The notes: generated from the sequence alone by a model not told the origin. A stretch of 64,000 nucleotides of DNA from Pantoea sp. (GCF_028283705.1 NZ_JAPWKD010000031.1:62001-126000), one strand, 5' to 3'; positions 16,471 to 25,717 are shown, numbered from the stretch's first letter. Numbers and translations: made by a program.

Positions 16471-17972
16471 CGGTTTTGAATGTCACTTTCTGCTGCTTTC
16501 TGATGAAGAGAAAAGGGCAGCAGGGGGTTATTTCTTCAGGCCGGGTCTGTAGAGCAACGGCTCAGCCAGAACCGGATTAACTGCCCTGAGCTGCTCCTGA
16601 ATCTGCGCCCGCCTCCCCGGCATATGCCGGCTGCGTTCCCTTTTCCCTGCCGCTTCCAGCTCATCCTGTTTTTCCTGTGCCAGTTTCAGCACTGCGCCCA
16701 GTCTCTTATTATCAACGATACACCCCTGGCTGACGCTGGCGAGCTTATCGAATACCCGATATTTCAACATTCTGCTGCCATAGCGGAAAGCCAGCGTACC
16801 GTCCGGATAGTCATATGCCATGATTTTCTCACCGGCAATGCGTGAGTTTTCTTCACTGGGTTCAACCAGATAAAGAATCTTATCGTACTGAAATGTCAGT
16901 GATTTTGAGAGCGTGCGCAGCGTCTGCCAGGCAAAGATATCGTCCAGCTCCGGGCGGCTTTCGGAGACGGCGCGGTGCAGGTTTTTCGGATATTTTGCCG
17001 GTCTGGCAAAGCGGCGGTTGAAATCGCTGATGAATGTCTCAAGCCAGGCGTTGGCTGTATCAATGCCGGTGATGTTCTCCAGCCGCATCTCCTTAACCAG
17101 CCGATCCTGGAGCGTCAGGTTAGCTCGTTCGACGCGACCCTTGGCCTGAGAGCTGTTGGCACAGATAAGCTCGATGTTCAGATCGTGCAGTGCGCGTCCG
17201 AACTGCGTCATACCGGTACGTCGCGTTTCGGCCTGGCTGACGTGAAACACCGCGTGCTTATCGCTGTAAAACGCCACCGGCTTGCCGTGTTTATCGATGT
17301 AATCGCGCGTGGCCATCATGTAATCGAAGGCCGACTCACTCTGGCAGAAACGCAGGTGCATCAGACGACCGGTCGCGTCATCAACGTAAACCAGCAGGCA
17401 GCATTTTGGTGCGCGGCCTTCGAACCAGTCATGGTGTGAACCGTCAATCTGGATCAGCTCGCCCAGGCAATCCCGCCGCTGGCGTGGCTGATAAATCCGG
17501 GGCTGACGGCGTGCGTGCGGGATCCAGAGTCCGTCAGCAGTCATCCAGCATCGCAGCGTCTCAACGGCGATCTTAATCCCGTGGCGCTCCTGGAGCTTTT
17601 CTGCGGCGAGCGTTGGTCCGAAACCGACATAATTTTCACGCAGCAGCGTCAGTATGCGGTGACGCAGAGCCTCATCAATACGATGCGTGCCGGGCTTGCC
17701 GCGTCGTGCGTTGATAAGGCCGACTGCACCAGACTCGCGATAGCGGTTCATCAGCCGCTGAACCTGGCGTTCAGTGAGGTCAAGCTGAAAGGCCGCATCA
17801 CGGCGACGCAGGCGCTTTTCGATGACAGCCTGAATGACGGGAAGGCGGTGAAGTTCTTTATTCGACATGGTCACCAGCATCAGCAGAGATCTCCCAGAAA
17901 AAAGTGGTAAACGCACCGGATCTGGGTGAAATTATGAACTAGATAAAAAGTGACAATATCAAATGTGACCCT
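16471..17972 (-). mobile_element. ISNCY-family insertion sequence (approximate ends)
   Basis: A single transposase gene flanked by related ends. Reading inward, both ends carry a TTTGAATGTCACTTT-like element (left TGTCACTTT at 16481-16489, right complement near 17948-17956) with a second GTCAC outside it (16456-16460 and 17965-17969). I cannot fix the terminal base or a target duplication by eye. It separates fliB from a truncated higB toxin gene. Confidence 0.6.
16528..17880 (-). CDS. ISNCY family transposase
   Basis: DDE transposase of 450 aa. An N-terminal helix-turn-helix (LDLTERQVQRLMNRYRESG) binds DNA; the integrase core shows LIQIDGSHHDWF (first Asp), AFYSDKHAVF (second Asp) and SQAKGRVERAN (Glu), then an Arg-rich C-terminal part. 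The start ATG at 17880 (MLVTMSNKEL) is chosen over one four codons later and a longer frame. The frame is intact, so the element may still be active. Confidence 0.88.
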   Translation of the reverse strand: MLVTMSNKELHRLPVIQAVIEKRLRRRDAAFQLDLTERQVQRLMNRYRESGAVGLINARRGKPGTHRIDEALRHRILTLLRENYVGFGPTLAAEKLQERHGIKIAVETLRCWMTADGLWIPHARRQPRIYQPRQRRDCLGELIQIDGSHHDWFEGRAPKCCLLVYVDDATGRLMHLRFCQSESAFDYMMATRDYIDKHGKPVAFYSDKHAVFHVSQAETRRTGMTQFGRALHDLNIELICANSSQAKGRVERANLTLQDRLVKEMRLENITGIDTANAWLETFISDFNRRFARPAKYPKNLHRAVSESRPELDDIFAWQTLRTLSKSLTFQYDKILYLVEPSEENSRIAGEKIMAYDYPDGTLAFRYGSRMLKYRVFDKLASVSQGCIVDNKRLGAVLKLAQEKQDELEAAGKRERSRHMPGRRAQIQEQLRAVNPVLAEPLLYRPGLKK

Positions 17973-18040
17973 CATGAAAAAGGCGCACAACGCGCATTAT
18001 GTTAAATACGATATCCGCACATCCTCCGGACCGCGCCTCG

Positions 18041-18055
18041 CCCGTAGCGGCGCGA
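18041..18055. repeat. Half REP-like repeat
   Basis: CCCGTAGCGGCGCG matches the arm of the complete hairpin at 18355-18429, including the preceding CCTC. It lies just outside the right IS end and upstream of the higB remnant. Confidence 0.5.
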
Positions 18056-18140
18056 AAACCTCGGTGATTGCCGCTGCCTGCATAATTTTCTGCAGCTCAC
18101 TCTTTGTCGAGATCATTGCTCGTTGCGCATCGCGCAATAA

Positions 18141-18332
18141 AGCGATAAAAAAGATGTGGAACGGATACGGCAACGTCTTTATGTGATTGATAACGCAAAT
18201 ACACTTGATGAGATCGCTGCTTTTTCCCAGTATAAGTTTCATCCACTGACAGGGAACCGAAAAGGAACATATTCAGTTACCGTGCGAGCAAACTGGCGAA
18301 TCACGTTCGAATTCAAAGACGGTGACGTATAA
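18141..18332 (+). pseudogene. higB: Truncated HigB-family mRNA interferase toxin
   Basis: A 63-codon frame begins after a stop and reads SDKKDVERIRQRLY, then YKFHPLTGNRKG and VRANWRITFEFKDGDV. This is the core and C-terminal part of a HigB toxin (KxHPLxGxRxGxxSxxVxxNWRITF). The expected start and about 25 N-terminal residues are missing. The frame stops after GDV, just where HigB proteins continue into YxxNYEDYH; a REP-like repeat begins about 22 bases further on. No higA antitoxin follows. The IS end lies about 170 bases upstream, so both ends of the locus look damaged. Confidence 0.75.
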
Positions 18333-18354
18333 TATAAGCGCGAACGCACCTCAC

Positions 18355-18429
18355 CCGTAGCGGCATGATTTATCACGCGGGTTTTCTCCATCATGGCTGG
18401 ACGATGCGCGATAAATCGCGCCGCTACGG
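18355..18429. repeat. REP/BIME-like inverted repeat
   Basis: Two 24-base arms (18355-18378 and 18406-18429), each starting at a CCGTAGCGG end and containing GATTTATC, pair almost perfectly around a 27-base loop. It lies between the higB remnant and the 3' end of the aminotransferase gene, a usual place for REP elements. Together with 18041-18055 it suggests a repeat family in this genome. Confidence 0.7.
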
Positions 18430-18510
18430 CAAAACTCTTCAGGAGTTTCCCCTGCTCTTTTCTCAGATTTCACGTAGCGACGCCTGATAACATTGAGCTT
18501 GGGTATGTAA

Positions 18511-19737
18511 TCAGGAATACCTATTCCACGCAGCTTCCATGGCTTTTCCCTGCACAGTTTTATAGCCATATCGGTTGATGGTCGCTTCCAGTGCTGCGAG
18601 GGTTTGCAGTACGCAATCCTTACGGGCGTTATAGCCCATGGTGCCGATACGCCACATTTTTCCTTTTAATGGGCCGAATGAGGTGCCGATTTCGATGCCG
18701 AAATCGTTAAGCATACATTCGCGGATTTGCTGGTCATGCAGGCCGTCAGGAATGTTAATACCCAGCACATTATTCATCTTATGCTGAGGATCACCGAATA
18801 CCTCCAGTCCCATCGCCTCAACCCCGGCACGTAACGCGTCGCCATGCAGTGCATGTCTGGCGATGCCCGTATCCAGACCTTCCTGCACAATCAGGCGGGC
18901 GCACTCACGCGCACCATACAGCGCTGATGTCGCCTCGGTATGGTGGTTAAGCCGTTCACTACCCCAGTAATCCATGATCATGGCGAGATCGAAATAATTG
19001 GAAGAGATGATGGGTTCGTCACCATCATGATGTCGGACATCGCGAATACCTTCTTCGACGTGACGGCGGCGCTGGATATAGTCAGCCATCGACTCACTCA
19101 GCGTAACCGGCGATGTTCCGGCGGAGCCGCCCAGGCATTTTTGCATCCCGGCGGAGACAGCATCTAAACCCCATGCATCCGTTTCAAGGGGGTTGCCGCC
19201 GAGAGTGGCGGTGGCATCAGTATAAAACAGCACGCCATAACGCTGACAAATCGCCCCTAATTCTTCCAGTGGTTGCCGCATGGTGGTTGAGGTATCACCG
19301 TGCACAGTTAACAACATGGTTGGCCGGACGCGCTTAATGGCATCTTCGATCTGGTCTGGTGTAAACACAGTCCCCCAGGGCGTCTCAATGGTGTGAACTT
19401 CCGCCTGGCAACGACGGGCGATTTCACACAATAAATGTCCGAAGCGACCAAAAACCGGCACCAGCACTTTATCGCCTGGCCGAATGGCCGACACCAGAAT
19501 CGCCTCAATGCCTGCACGGGAAGTGCCATCAACCAGCAAGGTCCAATGGTTCGCGGTACGAAACACGGAACGATACAGCATCATGACTTCGTTCATGTAT
19601 GCCGTCATCGCCGGGTCATATTGCCCAATAAGTTGTGCTGACATCGCCCGCAATACACGAGGATCTGCATTGATCGGACCGGGTCCCATTAACAGACGCT
19701 GAGGGGGATTCATCTGGGTGAAAACATGCTTGTTCAA
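18511..19737 (-). CDS. PLP-dependent alanine/ureidoglycine-glyoxylate aminotransferase family protein
   Basis: Fold-type I class V aminotransferase of 408 aa. LLMGPGPINADPRVLRAMS, VDGTSRAGIEA, HGDTSTT, TDATATLGG and the Lys-containing GMQKCLGGSAG (PLP lysine) are visible, with WRIGTMGYNA near the end. The sequence resembles (S)-ureidoglycine-glyoxylate transaminases of purine catabolism (PucG/HpxJ type), but no other allantoin gene is present. The best start is a TTG at 19737, with AGGA seven bases upstream; the first ATG (19713) has no ribosome site. Last gene of the transporter operon, 15 bases after the ATPase, so its amino substrate is probably what the transporter brings in. Confidence 0.78.
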   Translation of the reverse strand: MNKHVFTQMNPPQRLLMGPGPINADPRVLRAMSAQLIGQYDPAMTAYMNEVMMLYRSVFRTANHWTLLVDGTSRAGIEAILVSAIRPGDKVLVPVFGRFGHLLCEIARRCQAEVHTIETPWGTVFTPDQIEDAIKRVRPTMLLTVHGDTSTTMRQPLEELGAICQRYGVLFYTDATATLGGNPLETDAWGLDAVSAGMQKCLGGSAGTSPVTLSESMADYIQRRRHVEEGIRDVRHHDGDEPIISSNYFDLAMIMDYWGSERLNHHTEATSALYGARECARLIVQEGLDTGIARHALHGDALRAGVEAMGLEVFGDPQHKMNNVLGINIPDGLHDQQIRECMLNDFGIEIGTSFGPLKGKMWRIGTMGYNARKDCVLQTLAALEATINRYGYKTVQGKAMEAAWNRYS

Positions 19738-19752
19738 AGAATATTCCTGCTG

Positions 19753-20490
19753 TTAGTGACGTAATATTTTGCTGACAAACTGGCGGGTACGCTCGTGGGT
19801 GGGAGCATCAAATACCTGCTGTGGTGAACCGGTTTCCACCACCTGTCCATCGGCCATAAACACCACCTTCGACGACACTTCACGGACAAAACTCATCTCA
19901 TGAGAAACGATAAACATGGTGATCCCTTCAGAGGCCAGTTCGCGGATGGTATCCAGCACCTCGTTGACCATCTCAGGGTCGAGAGCCGCCGTCACTTCAT
20001 CCAGCAGCAGAATGGTCGGCTTCAGTGCCAGCGCACGGGCAATCGCCACCCGCTGCTGCTGGCCGCCGGAGAGTTGATCCGGGTAAGCATTGATGCGATG
20101 TGACAGTCCCACCCGTTCCAGCAGGCGGCGCGCATCCTGCTCCACTTCCTTCTTCGACCAGCCTTTAATTTTGGTTGGTGTGATCATCACGTTTTCCAAC
20201 ACGGTCATATTCTGGAACAGGTTGTACTGCTGGAACACAATCGCGATGGACTCACGCAGCTGACGTAACTCACTTTTATTGGTGTAATCTACTACGCTGT
20301 TTTCCAGCAAAACCTGCCCCTCTTTCGGTAGCAGCAATCCCATCAGCACGCGCAGCAAGGTACTTTTGCCAGAACCAGAAGGACCGATCAGGCTGACAAT
20401 GTCGCCCTTCTCCACCGATAAAGTGACATTCTCCAGCACGGGCTGGTCGTTATAGGCGGCTTTTAATTTAATGATGTCGAGCTGTGGCAA
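19753..20490 (-). CDS. Polar amino acid ABC transporter ATP-binding protein
   Basis: ATPase of 245 aa in the GlnQ/HisP class: Walker [11 protein letters not shown]-loop FQQYNLF, signature LSGGQQQR, Walker [13 protein letters not shown] and switch SHEMSF. The best start is a TTG at 20490 preceded by GGAGAG; it overlaps the end of the permease gene by 23 bases. No ATG precedes the core in this frame. It energises uptake through the two permeases upstream. Confidence 0.9.
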   Translation of the reverse strand: MPQLDIIKLKAAYNDQPVLENVTLSVEKGDIVSLIGPSGSGKSTLLRVLMGLLLPKEGQVLLENSVVDYTNKSELRQLRESIAIVFQQYNLFQNMTVLENVMITPTKIKGWSKKEVEQDARRLLERVGLSHRINAYPDQLSGGQQQRVAIARALALKPTILLLDEVTAALDPEMVNEVLDTIRELASEGITMFIVSHEMSFVREVSSKVVFMADGQVVETGSPQQVFDAPTHERTRQFVSKILRH

Positions 20491-21157
20491 TTTTTCTCTC
20501 CAGACGCTTACCCAGACGCGATAGCGGATAAGACACAATGAAATAAAGCATGAGGACGACGGCATAAACCAGCGTGGCCGAGTAACCTTTATCAGAAAGG
20601 ATTTTGCTGGCGGAGGTGAGTTCCATCACTCCAATCTGCGAGGCAAGCGTCGTGTCTTTGATGTACATAACAAAGAAGCTGAAGGTTGGCGGGATCACCA
20701 CTGTCAGAGACTGCGGAATGATCACGTAGCGCAGTGTCTGCAAATAGGAAAAATTCAGCGTGACCGCCGCTTCCCACTGGTTATGATGCACGGATTCCAG
20801 ACCACTGCGGATGATTTCCCCTAAGTAAGCCGCGGCGATAATACATACGCTGATTAATGCTACGGTGAAGGTGGAAAAGCGCAGTCCGGAATACTGGCTG
20901 ATAAAAAACACCAGAAATAACGTCACCAGAAAAGGAATACGCCGGAAAATAAAGAAATAGACATGTACCACCCCGCGCAGGGGTGACAGCATCGCCGCTT
21001 TGGTATTGATAACCACCGCCAGCACGAAGCCCGCCAGAAAACCGATCAGGCAACCAAACGCCGACAGTGCCAGCGTGATACCCAGACCCTGTAATAACAG
21101 CAACAGGTTGTAGTACGAGAACAGCCCGGTAATTTCCGACCAGTCGAAGTAGCTCAT
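20468..21157 (-). CDS. Polar amino acid ABC transporter permease (second)
   Basis: Inner-membrane permease of 229 aa, HisM/GlnP class, with about five transmembrane segments. It has the EAA loop (GLESVHHNQWEAAVTLNFS, then IIPQSL). The ATG overlaps the TAA of the preceding permease (TAATG), showing coupled translation. Confidence 0.9.
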   Translation of the reverse strand: MSYFDWSEITGLFSYYNLLLLLQGLGITLALSAFGCLIGFLAGFVLAVVINTKAAMLSPLRGVVHVYFFIFRRIPFLVTLFLVFFISQYSGLRFSTFTVALISVCIIAAAYLGEIIRSGLESVHHNQWEAAVTLNFSYLQTLRYVIIPQSLTVVIPPTFSFFVMYIKDTTLASQIGVMELTSASKILSDKGYSATLVYAVVLMLYFIVSYPLSRLGKRLERKIATARHH

Positions 21158-21825
21158 TAAAATACCCCCGTCCTGGCCCGAAACAGAAACCGTCCCATAA
21201 TGGCCAGAGCAAAGGTGGCAAGAATGGTGATAACGATATAAATAACGGCAGCCACTGAGAAGGATTCCACCGACAAATAAGTTTGTGAACTCAGGTTATA
21301 GGTGCGACCGGTGAGTTCTTCGACGCCAAACATTGAGGCCATCGAGGTACCCAGAGTCATAACAATGAACTGGTTCGAAAGGGGTCGGAACATCACCTTG
21401 ATCACATGTGGAAGGATGACGTAACGGATGATCTGGATACGCGAGAATCCCAGCACTTCTGCGGCTTCAATTTCCATACGGCGGACAGAGTCGAAACCTG
21501 CGCGCTGGATTTCGCACAAATAGGCACCCGCGTTGAAAGTGGCGCCGATCAGAACCGCCGTAAACGGCGAAAGCAAAATACCGACTTCTGGCAGCGCAAA
21601 AAACAGAAAATAGATCTGCACCAGCTGCGGAGTATTGGTGGCAAAAATCACATATGCGTTAATAAATTTGCCTGCCAGCCTGGGACCATAGCGCAGGATG
21701 CTGGTACAAATCATCGCAATAACCATACCAAAGGCGAAGGCCAGCACTGCCAGTTGCAGGCTAATCCAGGCTCCGCCCAACAGGTAAGGCAACTGATCGA
21801 GAATAGGGAAAAAATTCAGGTTCAT
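21157..21825 (-). CDS. Polar amino acid ABC transporter permease (first)
   Basis: Permease of 222 aa with the EAA-loop RAGFDSVRRMEIEAAEVLGFS and VILPHVI. An ATG at 21825 is taken as the start; a TTG five codons earlier is possible, and neither has a strong ribosome site. It pairs with the next permease to form the membrane channel. Confidence 0.88.
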   Translation of the reverse strand: MNLNFFPILDQLPYLLGGAWISLQLAVLAFAFGMVIAMICTSILRYGPRLAGKFINAYVIFATNTPQLVQIYFLFFALPEVGILLSPFTAVLIGATFNAGAYLCEIQRAGFDSVRRMEIEAAEVLGFSRIQIIRYVILPHVIKVMFRPLSNQFIVMTLGTSMASMFGVEELTGRTYNLSSQTYLSVESFSVAAVIYIVITILATFALAIMGRFLFRARTGVF

Positions 21826-21848
21826 CAGAACAATGCTCAATCACACAA

Positions 21849-21873
21849 GGGTGCCCTGACCTTCCGGGCACCC
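21849..21873 (-). other. Intercistronic hairpin between binding-protein and permease genes
   Basis: GGGTGCCC/GGGCACCC, eight pairs around a nine-base loop, with no T tract after it on the minus strand. Such hairpins after binding-protein genes usually stabilise the upstream mRNA so that more binding protein than permease is made. Confidence 0.6.
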
Positions 21874-21892
21874 GATTTAATCAGAACGAAAA

Positions 21893-22711
21893 TCAGTATT
21901 TCGTCGGCGAGGCGGTGGGATCATGCAACATGGCGTGACCAAACCATTTCTTCCAGCTGGTGCCGATAAAGCCTGATTTATGCAGCGAGGCGATCTCGGT
22001 ATTTAACTTCTCGCGCAGTGCAGTATTGCCTTTGCTGACGGCGATACAGTCGTAGTCCACCTCAATCGGGTCATCCACGACGTGCCATTTGGTGGGATAC
22101 TTTTTGGTGTAATCCAGCATGAAATCGAGCACGTCAATCAGCGCATCGGCACGGCCCTGGGCAATAGCGCGCACGGCATCCGGATAGTTATCGAGGATTA
22201 ACAACTGAGCCTTGGGAATATTGTCCTGGATATATTTAATTGGCGTGGTGCCGCGTACCTGCACCAGTTTCACTGACGGATCGTTCAGATCCTGCCATTT
22301 CTTGTAGGGTTTTTTCTCGGTCGTGAGAATGCCCAGCACTTCGGTGTTTACCGGATCGGTGAAATCGACCACTTTCATACGGTCATCATTACGGGTCATG
22401 CCGCCCATCACCGCATCAATTTTGTCAGACATGATAAATGGCACGCGGTCATTCGACCCAACCGCAACCAGTTCCAGTTTCACGCCCATCGAATCGGCAA
22501 TTTTTTTCGCTACGGTCGCATCAAAACCAGAGATCTGATTTTTATCGTCATACACCCCTAACGGCGGGAGATTTGGATTCACGCCGACGATCAGAGTTTT
22601 GGATTTCATGATCTCATCCAGCGATCTGGCGTTGGCCGTTGCAGCGCCAAACAGCGCGCTGGCAATACAACTCGCGATAACCATTTTTCCCAACATACTA
22701 ATTTTACTCAT
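21893..22711 (-). CDS. ABC transporter periplasmic substrate-binding protein (family 3)
   Basis: Protein of 272 aa with a signal peptide (MSKISMLGKMVIASCIASALFG, cleavage likely after ANA). The mature part follows the amino-acid-binding family: LIVGVNPNLPPLGVYD, ISGFDATVAKKIADSMGVKLE, DAVMGGMTRNDDRMKVVDFT. GGGAG precedes the ATG. First gene of the minus-strand operon, divergent from the oxidoreductase operon. Ligand unknown. Confidence 0.9.
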   Translation of the reverse strand: MSKISMLGKMVIASCIASALFGAATANARSLDEIMKSKTLIVGVNPNLPPLGVYDDKNQISGFDATVAKKIADSMGVKLELVAVGSNDRVPFIMSDKIDAVMGGMTRNDDRMKVVDFTDPVNTEVLGILTTEKKPYKKWQDLNDPSVKLVQVRGTTPIKYIQDNIPKAQLLILDNYPDAVRAIAQGRADALIDVLDFMLDYTKKYPTKWHVVDDPIEVDYDCIAVSKGNTALREKLNTEIASLHKSGFIGTSWKKWFGHAMLHDPTASPTKY

Positions 22712-22798
22712 TATTTAACTCCCGGCGTCGTCTGATTGCTTACCCTGGTGTTGGCAAATTACCAACGATATAAACTTCGTATGCTTTACATATACGAT

Positions 22799-22813
22799 TG
22801 GTATACGATACCA
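22799..22813. promoter_or_regulatory. GntR-type operator between the divergent operons
   Basis: TGGTATACGATACCA is a perfect inverted repeat (TGGTAT-ACG-ATACCA) in the style of FadR/FCD-family GntR operators. TATACGATTG directly before it is a second related element. A similar GTATAC/GTACGATTG cluster lies upstream of the gntR gene at 29058-29079. One regulator therefore probably controls importer, oxidoreductases and itself. Confidence 0.65.
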
Positions 22814-22869
22814 TGCCTTCCATCTTGTCAAGCCTCAATGAGCAGTTGTCGACCAAAAAGGGTGACTTT

Positions 22870-23154
22870 ATGCAGCACATTTCAGGGAAAAACGTCCGTT
22901 TCGTTTTTGACAATCAGGGATATATGGCCTTGAAGGGCCAGAGCATTGCCGCCGCGCTTTTTTCGAGTGGCGTCAAAACGTTGCGCTTCAGTCCTCATCA
23001 ACATCAACCCCGGGGCATGTTTTGCCTGATGGGATCGTGTCAGGAGTGCCTGGTCATGGTGGAGGGTAAGCGGGTATTAGCTTGCAAAACTGAGGCCAGT
23101 GCTGATCTGATTGTTCACTCTGTACCGGATATCGATCCTTATGAATCATTATGA
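22870..23154 (+). CDS. (2Fe-2S)-binding subunit of a multi-subunit flavin dehydrogenase
   Basis: Protein of 94 aa with a ferredoxin-like fold, the small subunit of HcnABC/SoxA-type or D-hydroxyproline-dehydrogenase-type enzymes. The cluster ligands are in FCLMGSCQECLVMVEG and the later VLACKTE. The ATG at 22870 has AGGGTGA upstream. It overlaps the next gene by 14 bases, so the subunits are made together. Confidence 0.85.
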   Translation: MQHISGKNVRFVFDNQGYMALKGQSIAAALFSSGVKTLRFSPHQHQPRGMFCLMGSCQECLVMVEGKRVLACKTEASADLIVHSVPDIDPYESL

Positions 23155-24556
23155 CCTGATCGTGCTGGGTGCCGGTCCGGCTGGCGTTTCGGCGGCACTG
23201 ATGGCAGCAGCGAAAGGACTGCGTGTCGCACTGTTCGATGAAAATAGCGCTGCCGGTGGGCAGGTTTATCGTGCGCCGATCATGCCAGACGCAAAAATGG
23301 ACGGTGCAGAATTCAGGGCCGGTGAAACCTTGCGCGATGAACTATCACGGAGCAACGTGCGCCTCTTTTTAGGGCATACCGTGTGGGCGGTAACCGGCGA
23401 TTATCGTGTTGATGCCCTTGGGCCGGACGGTTCGATGTCCTGCACCACGACGGTGCTGCTGGTGGCAAGTGGCACCACAGAACGCGTAGTGCCCTTCGAG
23501 GGGTGGACGCTGCCCGGCGTCATTGGTCTGGCAGCGGCGACGATTTTACTCAAATCGCAACGTACCTTGCCGGGCAACACCACCCTGGTGGCCGGGTGCG
23601 GGCCTTTGCTGGTGGCAGTAGCGGGTAATACCCTCAAAGCGGGCGGCCAGGTGAAAGGCATCGTGGATATTGCCTCGCGTAGTGAGTGGTGCAGCACAGC
23701 CGCAGCGTTGCTGGCCCGCCCCGCCATTTTCAAACAAAGCCTCAGTTATGGCTTGCCGATTTTACGCGCCAGGGTACCGATCTATTCACGCCATACTCTG
23801 GTGAAAGTGACTGCACAAGGCGATCAGCTACTGGCTGAGCTGGCTCCGTGTGATGCCTCGGCGCGGCCCATCGCCGGTCCCACGAAACAGATTCTGGTGG
23901 ATTGCGTTGCCGTTGGCCATGGTCTGACACCTTCTACCGACATTACGCGTCTGCTGCATGCAAAACATTATTATTCCCGTGCAGCGGGAGGCTGGATTGC
24001 ACAGACGGATGAAAATGGCCAGACCAGCCGTGAACGGCTGTTTGTTGCTGGCGACAGCGCCGGTATTCGTGGTGCCGCTGCGGCCATTGAACAGGGAAAA
24101 CGGGTCGGGCTGGCCTGTGTGGCTCTTATTCGCGGTGCAACCGCAGCCGCATCTGAAGCGGAGAGCCTGACCAAAACCTGGCAACACGCCGCCCGTTTCG
24201 GTCAGAAGATGGCCGCTATGATGGCGCTGCGTGAAGGCCATGTTGAGAGCATCCCGCAGAATACCGTGGTTTGCCGTTGTGAAGACGTGACGCGCGCGGA
24301 AATTGAACAGGCCTGCGAGGCCGGAGCCAGGGATGTAAACCAGCTGAAAGCCTGGACGCGCTGTGGCATGGGCCCGTGCCAGGGACGCACCTGTGGTGAT
24401 ATTGCTGCCGAACTGCTGGCCAACAAACAAGGCGTGTCGCGTGAATCTGTCGGGATCTTCTCTCCCCGCACCCCACTTCGCCCGCTCACCATCAGCGACA
24501 TGACCGGTGACTACGACTATGCAGACATTCCGATTCCTAAGGCGGCCCCACTGTGA
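23141..24556 (+). CDS. FAD/NAD(P)-dependent oxidoreductase subunit (HcnB-like) with C-terminal BFD-like 2Fe-2S domain
   Basis: Protein of 471 aa. The N-terminus LIVLGAGPAGVSAALMAAAKGLRVALFDE is the FAD-binding GxGxxG fold; a second nucleotide fold begins at TTLVAGCGPLLVAVAGN. FVAGDSAGIRGAAAAI closes the flavin site. The C-terminal cysteines VVCRCEDVTRAEI and CGMGPCQGRTCG form a bacterioferredoxin-ferredoxin-like site. This matches the middle subunit of heterotrimeric amine or imino-acid dehydrogenases (HcnB, opine oxidase A, D-hydroxyproline dehydrogenase). Its stop overlaps the GTG of the next gene. Confidence 0.87.
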   Translation: MNHYDLIVLGAGPAGVSAALMAAAKGLRVALFDENSAAGGQVYRAPIMPDAKMDGAEFRAGETLRDELSRSNVRLFLGHTVWAVTGDYRVDALGPDGSMSCTTTVLLVASGTTERVVPFEGWTLPGVIGLAAATILLKSQRTLPGNTTLVAGCGPLLVAVAGNTLKAGGQVKGIVDIASRSEWCSTAAALLARPAIFKQSLSYGLPILRARVPIYSRHTLVKVTAQGDQLLAELAPCDASARPIAGPTKQILVDCVAVGHGLTPSTDITRLLHAKHYYSRAAGGWIAQTDENGQTSRERLFVAGDSAGIRGAAAAIEQGKRVGLACVALIRGATAAASEAESLTKTWQHAARFGQKMAAMMALREGHVESIPQNTVVCRCEDVTRAEIEQACEAGARDVNQLKAWTRCGMGPCQGRTCGDIAAELLANKQGVSRESVGIFSPRTPLRPLTISDMTGDYDYADIPIPKAAPL

Positions 24557-25710
24557 GTGAACTTAACGCTTCATCACGCTTTGATGTGTGCATCGTGGGC
24601 GGCGGCGTTATGGGCTGCTCCACTGCGTTGTTTCTGGCAAAAGCCGGGATGCGCGTGGTGGTGGTGGAACGCAATGCCCTGTGCCGCAGCGCATCCGGCG
24701 TCAATGCGGGTACGTTAACGCTGCACATGACCCGCGCGGCACTGGTGCCCTACGCCATGAAAGCCTGGGATATGTGGATGCAGCCGGAAACCTGGCTGGG
24801 TCAGGGCGTGCTGGCGACCCATGCGCCCGGTTTATCCCTCGCATTTACCGACGCCGAAGTAGCCATGCTGGAGGAACGTGCCGCCGCGCGGCGTGCATAT
24901 GGCGCAGATATCTCGGTGATCTCCCCGCAGGCGGCGATGAAGATCGATCCGGGCATCAATGGTTCCATCAAGGCGGCTGCCTTTTGTGAAATAGACGGTT
25001 TCGCCAGCGCTTATCTGACCGGTCGTGCGTTTCATGCGGCATTACGGGCTGCCGGGGTGACCATCATGGAACAATTCCCGGTTGGTCATATTGAGCGGCA
25101 GAGCGCGGGTTATCGTGTTTCAACCGAAGATCACAGCCAGTCTGTTGAGGCCTCCCGTCTGGTGCTGGCTGGCGGCGTCTGGCTGGAACCGATGCTGGAA
25201 ATGGTTGGCATAACCATTCCGGTTAAAACCCTGATCAACCAGCTGATTGTGACTGAAAGGATGCCGCCGGTGATGCGTTCGGTCCTGAGCATCGCCAATG
25301 GCCTGCTCTCCATGAAGCAGTTTGCTAATGGCACGGTGGTGATTGGCGGTGGCTGGCAGGGTATCGGTTCGCGTGAACTGGGCGGCAGAGAAACCATTCC
25401 CGAGAACCTGATCGGTAACCTGCGGCTCGGGCAACACGCTGTTCCGGCGCTGGCTTCCGCCCGCGTCGCACGTATCTGGCTTGGCCTGGAGTCCGAAACC
25501 GCCGATGCGATGCCGATGATTGGGCCAGTGCCGCAGCACCCGGATCTCTACGTTATCGGATGCGTCCACTCCGGCTATACCAGCGGCCCTTATATGGGCA
25601 AATTGCTGGCTCAGCAGATTTTAGGCCAGCAACCAGACATGCCGCTTTTCGATCCCTCACGACTGCTACCCATTGAAAACAACGCGGTCGCTTCCTTTTC
25701 CAGAGGCTAA
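24553..25710 (+). CDS. FAD-dependent D-amino acid/glycine oxidase-family subunit (DAO, HcnC-like)
   Basis: Protein of 385 aa beginning at GTG 24553. The DAO fold starts with DVCIVGGGVMGCSTALFLAKAG and ends with PQHPDLYVIGCVHSGYTSGPYMGKLLA, the usual FAD-closing motif of sarcosine and D-amino acid oxidases. It is the amine-oxidising subunit of the three-gene enzyme. The three subunits together would oxidise an N-substituted or cyclic amino acid to an imine and pass electrons to the membrane or another acceptor. Confidence 0.87.
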   Translation: MSELNASSRFDVCIVGGGVMGCSTALFLAKAGMRVVVVERNALCRSASGVNAGTLTLHMTRAALVPYAMKAWDMWMQPETWLGQGVLATHAPGLSLAFTDAEVAMLEERAAARRAYGADISVISPQAAMKIDPGINGSIKAAAFCEIDGFASAYLTGRAFHAALRAAGVTIMEQFPVGHIERQSAGYRVSTEDHSQSVEASRLVLAGGVWLEPMLEMVGITIPVKTLINQLIVTERMPPVMRSVLSIANGLLSMKQFANGTVVIGGGWQGIGSRELGGRETIPENLIGNLRLGQHAVPALASARVARIWLGLESETADAMPMIGPVPQHPDLYVIGCVHSGYTSGPYMGKLLAQQILGQQPDMPLFDPSRLLPIENNAVASFSRG

Positions 25711-25717
25711 TAACAAA

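Noticed and set aside
17997-18242. Minus-strand frame of 81 codons after the IS
   Set aside because: It is antisense to the higB remnant, which has clear family similarity; it has no ribosome site.
18041-18429. CRISPR repeats
   Set aside because: Only two or three related arms with hairpin orientation and no regular spacers; they fit REP/BIME elements.
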